Of a DNA stretch of 64,000 bases, positions 27,457-36,029 are shown piece by piece. The DNA is from PALSA-894 sp963734185 (GTDB lineage: Bacteria > Pseudomonadota > Alphaproteobacteria > Rhizobiales > Xanthobacteraceae): NCBI GenBank assembly GCA_963734185.1, contig CAVTGA010000001.1:2480001-2544000 (forward strand), written 5' to 3'. Both the position numbers and the translations under genes were made by a program. Position 1 is the stretch's first letter. Every line of letters starts with the position of its first letter. Under the pieces are notes generated by a model that ran no database searches, was not told where the DNA came from, and saw only the letters and a list, made by a program, of their open reading frames with translations.

Positions 27457-28578
27457 TCACTGCAACGTGGCGTCGGCGATCCAATCGGCGACCGCACGCA
27501 ACGCCTCCACGCGGCCTTCGGTGCGGCCTTGCGCCTGCTCGAAGATGGCGAGCTGCCTGTCGGCCGAGGTTCCGCTGCCGACGATTGCGCGGCAGCGCTC
27601 GATCTCGCTCACGCAGTTGAGCGCCTCGGCATCGCGCGCGACTTCCTCGATCACCTGATCGAGCATTTCAGCGACCGTCACCGCGCCGGTTCCGGAGATC
27701 TCCACGAACGTGCCGTCGACGCCATAGCGTTGCGCGCGCCACTTGTTCTCCACCACGATCGCCCGATTGACCGCGGTCAGGTCCCAGTTCTGCCAGGGAT
27801 TGCGCACGAGACGGCGCGCAAGCGAGCGATAGAGCGCCGCGATCGCGATCGAGTCCTCGACCAGGGTGCAGCTGTCGGGTGCGCGCAGCTCCAGCGTCGG
27901 ATGCTTGAACGACGGCCTGATCGCCCACCAGACGTAACTTGAATCTTCCATCACGCCGGCGTTCACCAGCGCCTGGACGTAGGCGTCGAACTCGGCGGTG
28001 GTACGGAACAGCTCCGGGACGCCGGTGCGCGGCAGCTCGTCGTAGGCGGCAAGCCGGTACCCCTTCAGCCCAGTCGGGCGCGAGCGCCAGAACGGCGAGG
28101 ATGTCGCGAGCGCGATGAACAGCGGCAGGTAGGGCAGCATGCGCGTCATGACATCGACGCGCTCGTCGGGATCGGGCAGCTCGACATGGACGTGCAGTCC
28201 GCACAGCATGTTGCGCTGTCCGATCATCTGCAGGTCTTCCATGACGGTGTCGTAGCGCTCGGTCGGGGTCTGGCGCGCGGCGAGCCAGGTCGCGGTCGGA
28301 TGCGTGCCGGCCGCAAGGATCGCAAGTCCGTGCTCGCCGGCGACCGAGGCGACGGTCTGGCGCAGGAACTTCAACTCGACGCGGGCATCCGCCATGTCGA
28401 CATGCGGCACGGTCGCGACCTCGATCTGCGACTGCAGCATTTCGCCCATCACCTGTCCCCCGGCGACGGCTTTGACCGCCTGCAGGAATCCTGCGGGCAT
28501 CTCCCGCGACATCGACTTCGTTTCCGCGTCGACGAGGAAATACTCCTCCTCGATCCCGAACTTGTAGTCATCGGTCAT
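27457..28578 (-). CDS. ybdK: YbdK-family carboxylate-amine ligase (GCS2-type)
   Basis: This 373-residue ATP-dependent ligase of the glutamate-cysteine ligase type 2 family is related to E. coli YbdK, which has weak glutamate-cysteine ligase activity. The N-terminal FGIEEEYFLVD is the family metal/ATP signature, and GLHVHVELPDPDERVDVM and ELRAPDSCTLVEDSIAIAALYRSLARRLV mark the core. The start at 28578 immediately precedes the conserved region. It lies between composite repeat copy 2 and rsmE. The real amine and acid substrates are unknown. Confidence 0.88.
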   Translation of the reverse strand: MTDDYKFGIEEEYFLVDAETKSMSREMPAGFLQAVKAVAGGQVMGEMLQSQIEVATVPHVDMADARVELKFLRQTVASVAGEHGLAILAAGTHPTATWLAARQTPTERYDTVMEDLQMIGQRNMLCGLHVHVELPDPDERVDVMTRMLPYLPLFIALATSSPFWRSRPTGLKGYRLAAYDELPRTGVPELFRTTAEFDAYVQALVNAGVMEDSSYVWWAIRPSFKHPTLELRAPDSCTLVEDSIAIAALYRSLARRLVRNPWQNWDLTAVNRAIVVENKWRAQRYGVDGTFVEISGTGAVTVAEMLDQVIEEVARDAEALNCVSEIERCRAIVGSGTSADRQLAIFEQAQGRTEGRVEALRAVADWIADATLQ

Positions 28579-28797
28579 GGTCCACCTCCCCGATGTTGAA
28601 GCGTCGAAACGTGGCTGCCCCCTTTGTTGCGCGCAACGCCGATACGGGAACGCGCGCGTGCAAAGGCTGCGGCCAAATCCGGCTGCAGTGAGACCAAAAC
28701 GAGCCGTCATTGCGCCGGCTGTGGGTGCCGGCGGTGCCAGATGGAACTGCGTTCGCGGCAATTGGTTCCCACCAGGCGGTATTCCGCTACGCCTGGA

Positions 28798-29547
28798 TCA
28801 TCGCCAGTCGCCGAGCACCGCCTGGACCAGCGCAAGCGCTGCAACCGCCGCCGTGTCGGCGCGCAGGATGCGCGGGCCGAGCGCGAGCCGCACCACGCGG
28901 GGCAGCGCCTGCAGCGCGGCGCGCTCCTCGTCGGCGAAACCACCCTCGGGACCGACCAGCACGCTCAACCGCTCGGGACGGTCGCGGCGCGCAGCAGCCA
29001 GCGCCGCAACCGGATCGGCCACGTCGGCGTCCTCGTCGCAGAACACCAGGAGGCGCGCAGGATCGTGCGCACCGGCAAACGCGGCGAGGGAAAGCGGCGC
29101 GCCGACCTCGGGAATGCCGAGGATGCCGCACTGCTCGGCGGCTTCGATGGCATTGGCGCGCATGCGCTCCGCATTGACGCGCTCGACCTGGGTGTGACGC
29201 GTGAAGACCGGCTGGAGCCGCGTGGCGCCGAGTTCGACCGCCTTCTGCACCATATAGTCGAGCCGCGCGTGCTTGAGCGGCGCGAACGCATAATGGAGAT
29301 CGCCGGGCGATGTCTGCGGGCGCGTCTGTGTGGCGACGACAAGCTGCGTTTCCCGCTTGCCGGCCTGGCGCAGCGTGGCGCGCCACTCGCCGTCCCGGCC
29401 GTTGAAGACGAGAACCGGCGCGCCGGCCTTGAGCCGCAGCGCATTGACGAGATAATTGGCTTGCGCGCGGTCGAGCGCGACGACGGCGCCGGCCGCGAGC
29501 GGGGCCCCGACGAACAGCCGCGGGGTGCGGAAATCGTAGCGGGGCAT
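28798..29547 (-). CDS. rsmE: 16S rRNA (uracil-1498-N3)-methyltransferase RsmE
   Basis: This 249-residue SPOUT-class methyltransferase modifies U1498 of 16S rRNA. The N-terminal PUA-like part starts MPRYDFRTPRLFVG. The knotted SAM site is seen as VLVGPEGGFADEERAAL followed by LGPRILRADTAAVAALALVQ, both family signatures. Length is standard. It is transcribed toward ybdK across 219 bp in which I see no further gene, and its upstream side carries composite repeat copy 3. Confidence 0.94.
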   Translation of the reverse strand: MPRYDFRTPRLFVGAPLAAGAVVALDRAQANYLVNALRLKAGAPVLVFNGRDGEWRATLRQAGKRETQLVVATQTRPQTSPGDLHYAFAPLKHARLDYMVQKAVELGATRLQPVFTRHTQVERVNAERMRANAIEAAEQCGILGIPEVGAPLSLAAFAGAHDPARLLVFCDEDADVADPVAALAAARRDRPERLSVLVGPEGGFADEERAALQALPRVVRLALGPRILRADTAAVAALALVQAVLGDWR

Positions 29548-29680
29548 GGGCGGGTTCCGGCGGATCGGTGGTCGAAGGCGGCGAAAAGCCCCACCATCTT
29601 AACGCTTTGCCGCCTTGCCGCCGAATTCAGGCTTGATAAGACTAGGGGTTCGTGGGACGCCTGCGGGCAAACACGACCGA

Positions 29681-29845
29681 CTAGTGTCCCGATTCCGAAG
29701 TTCGCATGATCTTGCGGCGGCCTCGTGTGCGAACTTCGGAATCGAAGGACACTAGCAACTTATTGATCTAGTGTGGCTTTGGTTCAGAAGTCCGCATGTC
29801 GGACTCGCGGTGAGAATGATGCGGACTTCTGAACCGCCACACTAG
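29681..29845 (+). repeat. Composite two-hairpin repeat, copy 3
   Basis: This 165-bp copy is in direct orientation with 27280-27445, so the two flank ybdK and rsmE as direct repeats 2.2 kb apart. Stem 1 arms read CTAGTGTCC-CGATTCC and its complement with an AA bulge; stem 2 has a TTT bulge on the inner arm. Both bulges recur in all copies. It occupies about half of the 315-bp gap between rsmE and the Met-rich gene; I see no gene in the remainder (29548-29680). Confidence 0.92.
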
Positions 29846-29862
29846 CCGGAAGGAACGGGTTC

Positions 29863-30402
29863 ATGATCCCCGCGCGCTCGCTGCTGCTCGCCGGCGCCAC
29901 CATGCTGGTCCTCGGCGTCAACGCCGGGGCCCAGATGATGGGACCCGGAATGATGGGTCCCGGTATGATGGGTCCCGGCATGGCGCCGCCGGGGGCGCAG
30001 CAGACGCCGCCGTGCATGAGCGAGTTCGCCCCGCTGCGCACCGAGGCGGAGAAACGCGCCGGCGCCATCAAGGCCGGGATCGACAAGAAGGTCCCGCGCG
30101 AAGACATCTGCAATCTGTTCAAGCGCTTTTCCGAAGCCGAGGCCAGGGTGGTCAAATTCCTCAAGGAGAAGCAGGCGGCGTGCGGCGTGCCGGCCGACGC
30201 GGTGAAGCAGGTGTCGGCGAACCATGCCAAGACGGTGAAGACGCGCGACCAGATCTGCGCCGCCGGACCGGCGGTCGCGCGCCCGACCGGGCCGGGCCTG
30301 AGCGAGGCGCTCGGCACCGCGCGCGGTCCGGGCGGACCGCAGGATTCCGCGCCGGCCGGCGGAACGTTCGACACGCTCACCGGGAACGTGCTGTCGCGAT
30401 GA
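29863..30402 (+). CDS. Secreted protein with Met-rich MMGPG repeats, unknown function
   Basis: This 179-residue exported protein has a signal ending near NAGAQ, then three MMGPG pentapeptides encoded by three 15-bp tandem units (29935-29979). A helical domain follows with conserved-looking cysteines: PPCMSEFAPLRTEAEKRAGAIKAGI, REDICNLFKRFSEAEARVVKFLKEKQAACGVP and TRDQICAAGP. The spacing of these Cys suggests two disulfides. Similar proteins without the repeat are annotated as hypothetical in Rhizobiales. The ubiA start overlaps its stop by four bases (ATGA). Methionine clusters can bind copper; this is only a hint. Confidence 0.8.
   Translation: MIPARSLLLAGATMLVLGVNAGAQMMGPGMMGPGMMGPGMAPPGAQQTPPCMSEFAPLRTEAEKRAGAIKAGIDKKVPREDICNLFKRFSEAEARVVKFLKEKQAACGVPADAVKQVSANHAKTVKTRDQICAAGPAVARPTGPGLSEALGTARGPGGPQDSAPAGGTFDTLTGNVLSR
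29935..29979 (+). repeat. Three 15-bp tandem repeats encoding (MMGPG)x3
   Basis: Units are ATGATGGGACCCGGA, ATGATGGGTCCCGGT and ATGATGGGTCCCGGC, followed by a degenerate fourth. They differ only at synonymous third positions, suggesting slippage followed by selection on the peptide. Confidence 0.9.
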
Positions 30403-31325
30403 GCGACGGCCGCGTCGCCGACTCGACCGGAAACTGGGTCGACAGCTTCGCGCCCCCTGCAATCCGCCCTTATCTCAGGCTGGCGCGCGCCGATCGTCCG
30501 ATCGGCGCGTGGCTATTGTTGTTGCCGTGCTGGTGGTCGGTTGGGCTCGCGGCGATCGCCGCGGGCACGGCACCGAATTGGTGGCACATCGTGCTGTTCT
30601 TCGTCGGCGCCTTCGTGATGCGCGGCGCGGGGTGCACCTGGAACGACATCGTCGACCGCGACCTCGACGCCCGAGTCGCGCGCACGCGTTCGCGACCGAT
30701 TCCTTCCGGCCAGGTGAGCCTCGCGGCGGCGGCGGCCTTCCTGGTGCTGCAGGCGCTGATCGGCTTGGCGGTGCTGCTGCAGTTCAACCGCTTCACGGTC
30801 CTGCTGGGAATAGCCTCGCTCGCGGTGGTCGCGGTCTATCCGCTGATGAAGCGGGTCACCTCCTGGCCGCAGATCGTGCTGGGCTTAGCCTTCTCATGGG
30901 GCGCGCTGATGGGCTGGGCCGCCGCATTCGGCCGGCTCGATGCGCCGGCGCTGCTGCTTTATGCCGGCTCGATCGCCTGGGTGATCGGCTACGACACCAT
31001 CTATGCGCACCAGGACCGCGAGGACGACGCGCTGGTCGGCGTCAAGTCGACGGCGCGGCTGTTCGGCGCGCGCACCCGCCTCGCCCTGCTGTTCTTCTAT
31101 GCGCTTAGCGTGCTGCTGATCGGCCTTGCGGGCGCGGCGGCCGGCGCCGGCGTGCCGTTCACGCTCGCCGTCATCTTCTTCGGTGCGCATCTCGGCTGGC
31201 AGATCGACCGGCTCGACATCGACGATGCGGATCTGTGCCTCAGGCTGTTCAAGTCGAACCGCGACGCCGGACTGATCCTGTTTGCCGGGCTGTTGGTCGA
31301 GGCTTATTTCGGCCGCATCGGCTAG
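30399..31325 (+). CDS. ubiA: 4-hydroxybenzoate octaprenyltransferase UbiA
   Basis: This 308-residue integral membrane prenyltransferase transfers the polyprenyl chain to 4-hydroxybenzoate in ubiquinone synthesis. The first Asp-rich motif is NDIVDRDLDARVARTRSRP and the second is DTIYAHQDREDDALVGVKS; both bind Mg-diphosphate. About eight to nine helices are evident. The start at 30399 overlaps the upstream stop (ATGA). Length is usual for alphaproteobacterial UbiA, which has a short N-terminal extension before YLRLARADRPIG. Confidence 0.95.
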   Translation: MSDGRVADSTGNWVDSFAPPAIRPYLRLARADRPIGAWLLLLPCWWSVGLAAIAAGTAPNWWHIVLFFVGAFVMRGAGCTWNDIVDRDLDARVARTRSRPIPSGQVSLAAAAAFLVLQALIGLAVLLQFNRFTVLLGIASLAVVAVYPLMKRVTSWPQIVLGLAFSWGALMGWAAAFGRLDAPALLLYAGSIAWVIGYDTIYAHQDREDDALVGVKSTARLFGARTRLALLFFYALSVLLIGLAGAAAGAGVPFTLAVIFFGAHLGWQIDRLDIDDADLCLRLFKSNRDAGLILFAGLLVEAYFGRIG

Positions 31326-31328
31326 ACG

Positions 31329-31874
31329 CTACAGCCCGAGCTGCGCCTTGACCCAGCCGAGCGCGGGCGCGGTGTTGAGGAACGCGAGCGCGGCGGCTTC
31401 GGCGGCCGCGGGGCGGCCCGCCACGACCACCACGGTCGCGACCACGACGTCGCATTTGTCGGCATAGGCGATGGCGAACGCGAAGCGGGCCGGCGCCGCC
31501 GAGCCGGTCACCAGATAGGAACGTACGCGCCCCTTCATCCAGCCGACCGCCACCGGCTGGCCCGACCCGAGCGCCGCAAAGCTGTTGCCGAGGATGTCGA
31601 CGTCGCCGACGCGGTCGAGGTCGTCGTCATCGGCGACGCCGGTGGCGCAGTTGCAGAATCCGATCTTCGGCCGCAGATACAGCTCGGCCGCGACCCCGCA
31701 TTCGGCCGCGTTGCAGCGGAACGCGCGGCCGGTGCCCCACTGGTCGATGAGGAACGGCCATTTGATCTCGCTCCACGCCGGCGCCTCGGCCGCGGACGCG
31801 CGGCCGGCGCCGATCGCGCCGACGAGGGCAAGTCCCAAGCCCAAGAGCAACGTGGCGGCGATGCGCCGGCCCAT
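31329..31874 (-). CDS. Secreted protein with conserved cysteines, unknown function
   Basis: This 181-residue protein has a clear signal peptide (basic MGRR, then a Leu/Ala-rich run ending GRASAAEA). The mature part has a Cys-rich front (RCNAAECGV, GFCNCATGV) followed by DDDDLDRVGDVDILGNSF, an acidic stretch that could bind metal. A later Cys occurs in YADKCDVVV. I do not recognise the family. The start at 31874 is chosen because it begins the signal; two upstream ATGs are possible. It converges on ubiA with a 3-bp gap. Confidence 0.72.
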   Translation of the reverse strand: MGRRIAATLLLGLGLALVGAIGAGRASAAEAPAWSEIKWPFLIDQWGTGRAFRCNAAECGVAAELYLRPKIGFCNCATGVADDDDLDRVGDVDILGNSFAALGSGQPVAVGWMKGRVRSYLVTGSAAPARFAFAIAYADKCDVVVATVVVVAGRPAAAEAAALAFLNTAPALGWVKAQLGL

Positions 31875-31971
31875 GCTGTGTCCTGCCGCAATTTCCGCGG
31901 GCATCACGGGATTCGTGCGCCCATACCTATTGTCGGTCAGGATGATCCGCGCCGCAATGCAAATCCGCTAA

Positions 31972-32544
31972 TTAGCTGCGCGCGATGATCTCGCGCTCGC
32001 CGCGGTACACCGGCGAGCGGCCGGATGCCGTCCCCGCCTTGCGCCGCACCAGGAAGCGCGGCCGGCGCGCCCGCACGGCCGAGCGGCGGCGGCGGCGCGG
32101 CGCGACTTTGCTCAGCCGCACGCGGCCGAGCCGCGGGTAGGGCTCGTGGAAGCTGCCGTCGCGGTCCCCGAGCAGCAGCGGCAAGCCGAGCACGCGCCCC
32201 CACAGCTGCCATTCGGCCACCACGTCGGTGTCGTCGAGCGCCTCGAACAACGGGACGAACAGCGCGGGATCGCGGTGCGCGAGCGAGACCGTGATGCGCG
32301 CGGCGGGTCCGCCGGAGAATGGCGAGAGATGCAGCGCGACACCGCGGAACGCCGTGAGCGGGATGTTGAGCGCGACGCGCATGCCGCGCACGGCGCGGCG
32401 CAGGATCACGCGCTCGCGGCCAAGCTCGACATGCCGCAAGTGTCCGTCCGCCGCCGCATCGTTCGCCGTGAAGCGAACCGGTAATGCGAGAGGGTCGAGC
32501 CGCGCGCTGCGGCTCGACCCGGCGGTGTTCCCGCCGAGCTCCAT
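31972..32544 (-). CDS. DUF6101 family protein
   Basis: This 190-residue protein shows the pattern of the Rhizobiales-restricted DUF6101 family: LDPLALPVRFTANDAAADG, VILRRAVRGMRVALNIPLTAFRGVALHL, and AHRDPALFVPLFEALDDTDVVAEWQLWGRVLGLPLLL. The C-terminal ~45 residues are strongly basic (APRRRRRSAVRARRPRF), which suggests nucleic-acid or envelope binding. The ATG at 32544 starts 28 residues before the conserved core. The function is unknown; assignment rests on pattern memory. Confidence 0.75.
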   Translation of the reverse strand: MELGGNTAGSSRSARLDPLALPVRFTANDAAADGHLRHVELGRERVILRRAVRGMRVALNIPLTAFRGVALHLSPFSGGPAARITVSLAHRDPALFVPLFEALDDTDVVAEWQLWGRVLGLPLLLGDRDGSFHEPYPRLGRVRLSKVAPRRRRRSAVRARRPRFLVRRKAGTASGRSPVYRGEREIIARS

Positions 32545-32860
32545 TTGACGCCCCAAACCGCTCCCTGCCGGACTGTTGTCGCCCGGTCCTTGACGCGCAG
32601 CATGCCCGGGCGCGGTCGGAATCCGCTTAAGATCGCTGGTTAACCGGCGGTATCGCTGCCGTCTTGCGGACTCATGCTTGACGACTTCTTGCCGCGATCG
32701 TCGGCTTTTTCCGGATCGGCGCCATCCGGATCGCATTGCGCGCCGGTCCGTAGCCATGCGGAAACCGCACTAGTGTGGACACTTGCGTCGGCCTGGTGCG
32801 GCGCACATGTGACAACCGCCTTGTCAAGCCGCGTTCGCGCGCCTAAACCGCCGGTTCCCG
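32545..32860. other. 316-bp divergent intergenic region, no gene seen
   Basis: This gap separates DUF6101 (minus) from pmbA (plus) and must hold both promoters. I see a 6-bp inverted repeat CCGGAT/ATCCGG around 32712-32735, two TTAA tetramers nine bases apart (not the CtrA spacing), and at 32770-32785 a short sequence, CTAGTGTGGACACTTG, that resembles the two ends of the composite repeat joined together. No convincing open frame or RNA gene is present. Confidence 0.6.
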
Positions 32861-34213
32861 ATGTCGTCTCTCCTCGACCAATCCGCCCTGCACGCGCTTG
32901 CCGAACGCCTCGTGGGCGCGGCGTTGCGCGCCGGCGCCGACGCCGCTGACGCGGTCGCGGTGCGCTCGATCTCGCTCGGCATCGAGGTGCGCGACGGCAA
33001 GGTGGAAGAGAGCGAACGGTCGGAAGGCGACGATATCGGCCTGCGCGCGCTGGTCGGGAAGCGTCAGGCCGTGGTCTCGACCAACGACTTGTCGAGCGAC
33101 GGAGTCAATTCTCTGGCCGAGCGGGCGGTCGCCATGGCGCGCGCGGCGCCCGAGGACCGCTTCGCCGGTCTTGCCGATGCGGCGCTGCTCAACGGCAAGA
33201 CGCCCGATCTCGATCTCGTCGATCCCGCGCTTCCTTCCGTCGAGCGGCTCGAAGACCTGGCGCGCGCCGCCGAAGCAGCCGCGCTTTCCGTCACCGGCGT
33301 CACCAAGTCGGGCGGCGCCTCCGCCTCGGCGGGGATCGGCGGCATGGTGCTGGTGACGAGCCACGGCTTTTCCGGCGCCTATCTGGGCTCGCGCCACAGC
33401 GTGTCGGCGTTGGCGATCGCCGGCGAGGGCACCGGCATGGAGCGCGACTACGATTTCTCCTCCGCATTGCATGCCGCCGATCTCGACGATCCGGAACGGA
33501 TCGGCCGCTCCGCCGGCGAGCGCACGGTCAAGCGGCTCAATCCGCGCAAGGTCGAGACGCGGCGCGTCCCGGTCGTGTTCGATCCGCGCGTGGCCGGCTC
33601 GCTCGTCGGGCATCTGGCTTCGGCGGTGAACGGCAGCGCGGTCGCGCGCAAGACGAGCTTCCTCAGGGACAAGCTCGGCGCCCGCATCTTCCGCCCCGGC
33701 ATCCGTATCGTCGACGATCCCCTGCGCCGGCGCGGACTGCGCTCGCGCCCGTTCGACGGCGAGGGCGTGGCCGGCAAGCCGCTCGCGCTGGTCGAAGACG
33801 GCGTGCTTGCATCGTGGCTGCTCGATTGCGCCACGGCACGCGAACTGTCGCTCGTCACCACCGGGCACGCGGCGCGCGGCGTTTCTTCCTCGCCATCGCC
33901 GGCTCCGACCAATCTGCATCTCGCGGCCGGCGCGACGAGCGCGCAGGGCTTGATCAAGGATATCGAAGACGGCTTCTACGTCTCCGATCTGATCGGCATG
34001 GGCGTCAACCTCGTCACCGGCGATTACAGCCGCGGCGCCGCCGGTTTCTGGATCGAGAACGGCGAGCTTACCTATCCGGTGAGCGAGGTGACGATCGCCG
34101 GGCATCTCGATGACGTGTTTGCGAGCCTCGAAGGCGCCGACGACCTGGTATTCCGTTACGGAACCAACTCGCCGACTGTGCGCGTGGAGGGACTGACCGT
34201 TGCGGGTCACTGA
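32861..34213 (+). CDS. pmbA: TldD/PmbA family metalloprotease-like protein PmbA
   Basis: This 450-residue cytoplasmic protein of the TldD/PmbA group, in E. coli, forms a TldD-TldE complex that matures microcins and degrades CcdA. GMERDYDFSSALHAADLDDPE, GERTVKRLNPRKVETRRVPVVFDPRVAGSLVGHLASAVNGSAVARKTSFL and the C-terminal GMGVNLVTGDYSRGAAGFWIENGELTYPVSEVTIAG are hallmarks. The HExxxH motif of TldD is absent, as expected for PmbA/TldE, the non-catalytic partner. No tldD is nearby. The downstream cysQ-like gene overlaps by 14 bases. Confidence 0.93.
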   Translation: MSSLLDQSALHALAERLVGAALRAGADAADAVAVRSISLGIEVRDGKVEESERSEGDDIGLRALVGKRQAVVSTNDLSSDGVNSLAERAVAMARAAPEDRFAGLADAALLNGKTPDLDLVDPALPSVERLEDLARAAEAAALSVTGVTKSGGASASAGIGGMVLVTSHGFSGAYLGSRHSVSALAIAGEGTGMERDYDFSSALHAADLDDPERIGRSAGERTVKRLNPRKVETRRVPVVFDPRVAGSLVGHLASAVNGSAVARKTSFLRDKLGARIFRPGIRIVDDPLRRRGLRSRPFDGEGVAGKPLALVEDGVLASWLLDCATARELSLVTTGHAARGVSSSPSPAPTNLHLAAGATSAQGLIKDIEDGFYVSDLIGMGVNLVTGDYSRGAAGFWIENGELTYPVSEVTIAGHLDDVFASLEGADDLVFRYGTNSPTVRVEGLTVAGH

Positions 34214-35003
34214 CGCGGTCGATCACGATACGCTCAGCGGGGATCTCGCGCGCACCATGCGCGAAGCCGGTGCGCTTGCGGTGCGCACCTTCCAGCAGCC
34301 GCTGAAGAGCTGGACCAAGGCGCGCAATTCGCCGGTCAGCGAGGCCGACATGGCGGTCGACGCTTTCCTGCGCGCGCGCTTGACCGCGCTGATGCCGGAC
34401 TGCGCCTGGCTGTCGGAGGAAAGCAGCGACGACCTTGCGCGACTCTCCTCCCGCCGGTTGTGGATCGTCGACCCGATCGACGGTACGCGCGCCTATATCG
34501 CCGGCCGCGCCGACTGGTCGATCTCCGTCGCCCTGGTCGAGGACGGGCGGCCGGTCGCGGCGTCGATCTTCGCGCCGATCGAGGATTCGCTGTTTCTCGC
34601 CGGCGCGGGCCGCGGGGCGACGCGCAACGGTCTGCCGATCGCCGCAAGCGCGGGCGCGGCGATCGCGCACGCGCGCGCCGCCGGTCCCAAACCCCTGCTC
34701 GACCGGCTCGCCGCGCTCGCACCGGGCATTGCCGCCGAGCCCAAGATCCACTCGCTCGCCTTGCGTCTCGCGCGCGTGGCGCAGGGGCGCCTGGACATCG
34801 CTTTCGCGTCCGCCGAGAGCAACGACTGGGACCTTGCAGCGGCGGACCTTTTGGTGCACGAAGCCGGCGGGGCATTGACGACGCTTCAGGGACATCCCCT
34901 GAACTACAATCGTGCCGATCCGAGGCATGGCGCGCTTGTTGCGGCCGGCCGTGACCGACACAGGACACTCGTCGAAGCGGTGCGGACACACGATTTCATG
35001 TGA
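34200..35003 (+). CDS. cysQ: Inositol-monophosphatase-fold phosphatase, CysQ-like
   Basis: This 267-residue Mg-dependent phosphatase is probably a 3'(2'),5'-bisphosphate nucleotidase. Metal ligands are seen in WLSEESSDD (Glu), DPIDGTRAYI (the DPIDGT signature) and SNDWDLAAADLLVHEAGG near the C-terminus. The TTG start at 34200 overlaps pmbA. It opens a + strand run that continues into lipid A core genes. Inositol or histidinol-phosphate phosphatase activity is an alternative, because the family is hard to split by motif. Confidence 0.85.
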   Translation: MRVTDAVDHDTLSGDLARTMREAGALAVRTFQQPLKSWTKARNSPVSEADMAVDAFLRARLTALMPDCAWLSEESSDDLARLSSRRLWIVDPIDGTRAYIAGRADWSISVALVEDGRPVAASIFAPIEDSLFLAGAGRGATRNGLPIAASAGAAIAHARAAGPKPLLDRLAALAPGIAAEPKIHSLALRLARVAQGRLDIAFASAESNDWDLAAADLLVHEAGGALTTLQGHPLNYNRADPRHGALVAAGRDRHRTLVEAVRTHDFM

Positions 35004-35041
35004 GCCGCAAGGCCGCGATCGCAGGGTCGAAGGACCGAGGC

Positions 35042-35290
35042 ATGCCCGAAACGGCGGATTCAAAGCAATTGCTCCACCTCGTTCTCGGCGGCGAGCTGTC
35101 GCGCCTCGACGGCGTCACGTTCAATAATCTCGACGAAGTCGATGTCGTCGGCGTGTTCCCGAACTACGCGACCGCCTACGCGGCCTGGAAGGCCAAGGCG
35201 CAGAAGACCGTCGACAACGCGCAGGTACGCTATTTCATCGTGCACCTGCACCGGCTGCTCGACCCCGACACCGACGCGACGCGCGCCTAG
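35042..35290 (+). CDS. DUF4170 family small protein
   Basis: This 82-residue protein of DUF4170, a short alphaproteobacterial family, has the conserved LVLGGELSRLDGVTFNNLDEVDVVGVFPNYATAYAAWKAKAQKTVDNAQVRYFIVHLHRLLDP almost throughout. It is usually found, as here, beside the DUF374 acyltransferase and waaA/lpxK, suggesting a link to lipid A/LPS synthesis. The start at 35042 gives the standard length; the frame is open upstream. The stop TAG lies in CTAGTGTG, resembling the composite repeat end. The function is unknown. Confidence 0.85.
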   Translation: MPETADSKQLLHLVLGGELSRLDGVTFNNLDEVDVVGVFPNYATAYAAWKAKAQKTVDNAQVRYFIVHLHRLLDPDTDATRA

Positions 35291-35318
35291 TGTGCCTAGC
35301 GTTGAACGGAACGGAGCG

Positions 35319-36029
35319 ATGCGGTTCTGGAGGCGTCTCGGACGGCAGCGCTGGGTCCAGGTGGCAATCGGCACGCTGGCGGCCGAATATCTTCGGCTGG
35401 TCGGCACGACCACCCGTTTCATGATCGACCCCGCGGACGGCTACGCCCGTATCGATGCCCATCTCCCGATCATCCTCGCCATGTGGCATGGCCAGCACTT
35501 CCTTGGTCCGTTCGTCAAGCGCAACGGCGACCGCGGCAAGGTGCTGATCTCGCGCCACCGCGACGGCGAGATCAACGCCATCGCGGCCGCGCGGCTCGGC
35601 ATCGAAATGATCCGCGGCTCCGGCGACCACGGCCGCGACTTCAATCGCAAAGGCGGCGTCGGCGCGTTCCGCGAGATGCTGAGCTGTCTCGAGCAGGGCG
35701 ACAGCATCGCGCTGACCGCCGACGTGCCGAAAGTCGCGCGCGTGGCGGGTCTCGGCATCGTCATGCTGGCACGCGAGTCGGGCCGCCCGATCTTTCCCAT
35801 CGCGCTCACCACGCGGCGCCGCGTCGTGCTCGACAACTGGGACCGCACCACCATCAATCTGCCGTTCAGCCGCGGCGCGGCGGTGCTGGGAAATCCCGTC
35901 CTCGTGCCGGCGGACGCCGATGATGCCGCGATGGAAGCGCATCGCCGACAGGTCGAAAGCGAGCTCAATGCCGCGACCGCGCGCGCCTACGCATTGGCCG
36001 ACGGCACGCCGGGAGACGAGCGTGGCTAA
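35319..36029 (+). CDS. DUF374 lysophospholipid acyltransferase family protein
   Basis: This 236-residue membrane-associated acyltransferase has the H-x4-D-like motif in SRHRDGE (HRDGE) and ILAMWHGQHFLGP and DVPKVARVAGLGIVMLARESGRPIFPIAL as further family blocks. It likely transfers an acyl chain in lipid A or phospholipid synthesis, since it lies directly before waaA (8-base overlap) and lpxK. The start at 35319 gives MRFWRRLGRQRWVQ, the usual amphipathic lead. The substrate is inferred from context only. Confidence 0.88.
   Translation: MRFWRRLGRQRWVQVAIGTLAAEYLRLVGTTTRFMIDPADGYARIDAHLPIILAMWHGQHFLGPFVKRNGDRGKVLISRHRDGEINAIAAARLGIEMIRGSGDHGRDFNRKGGVGAFREMLSCLEQGDSIALTADVPKVARVAGLGIVMLARESGRPIFPIALTTRRRVVLDNWDRTTINLPFSRGAAVLGNPVLVPADADDAAMEAHRRQVESELNAATARAYALADGTPGDERG

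Noticed and set aside
27280..29845. A composite transposon bounded by copies 2 and 3
   Set aside because: No transposase or target duplication is visible; the enclosed ybdK and rsmE look like ordinary chromosomal genes. Kept only as a weaker observation about direct repeats.
32600..32645. TTAA pair upstream of pmbA as a CtrA box
   Set aside because: The two halves are nine bases apart, not seven.
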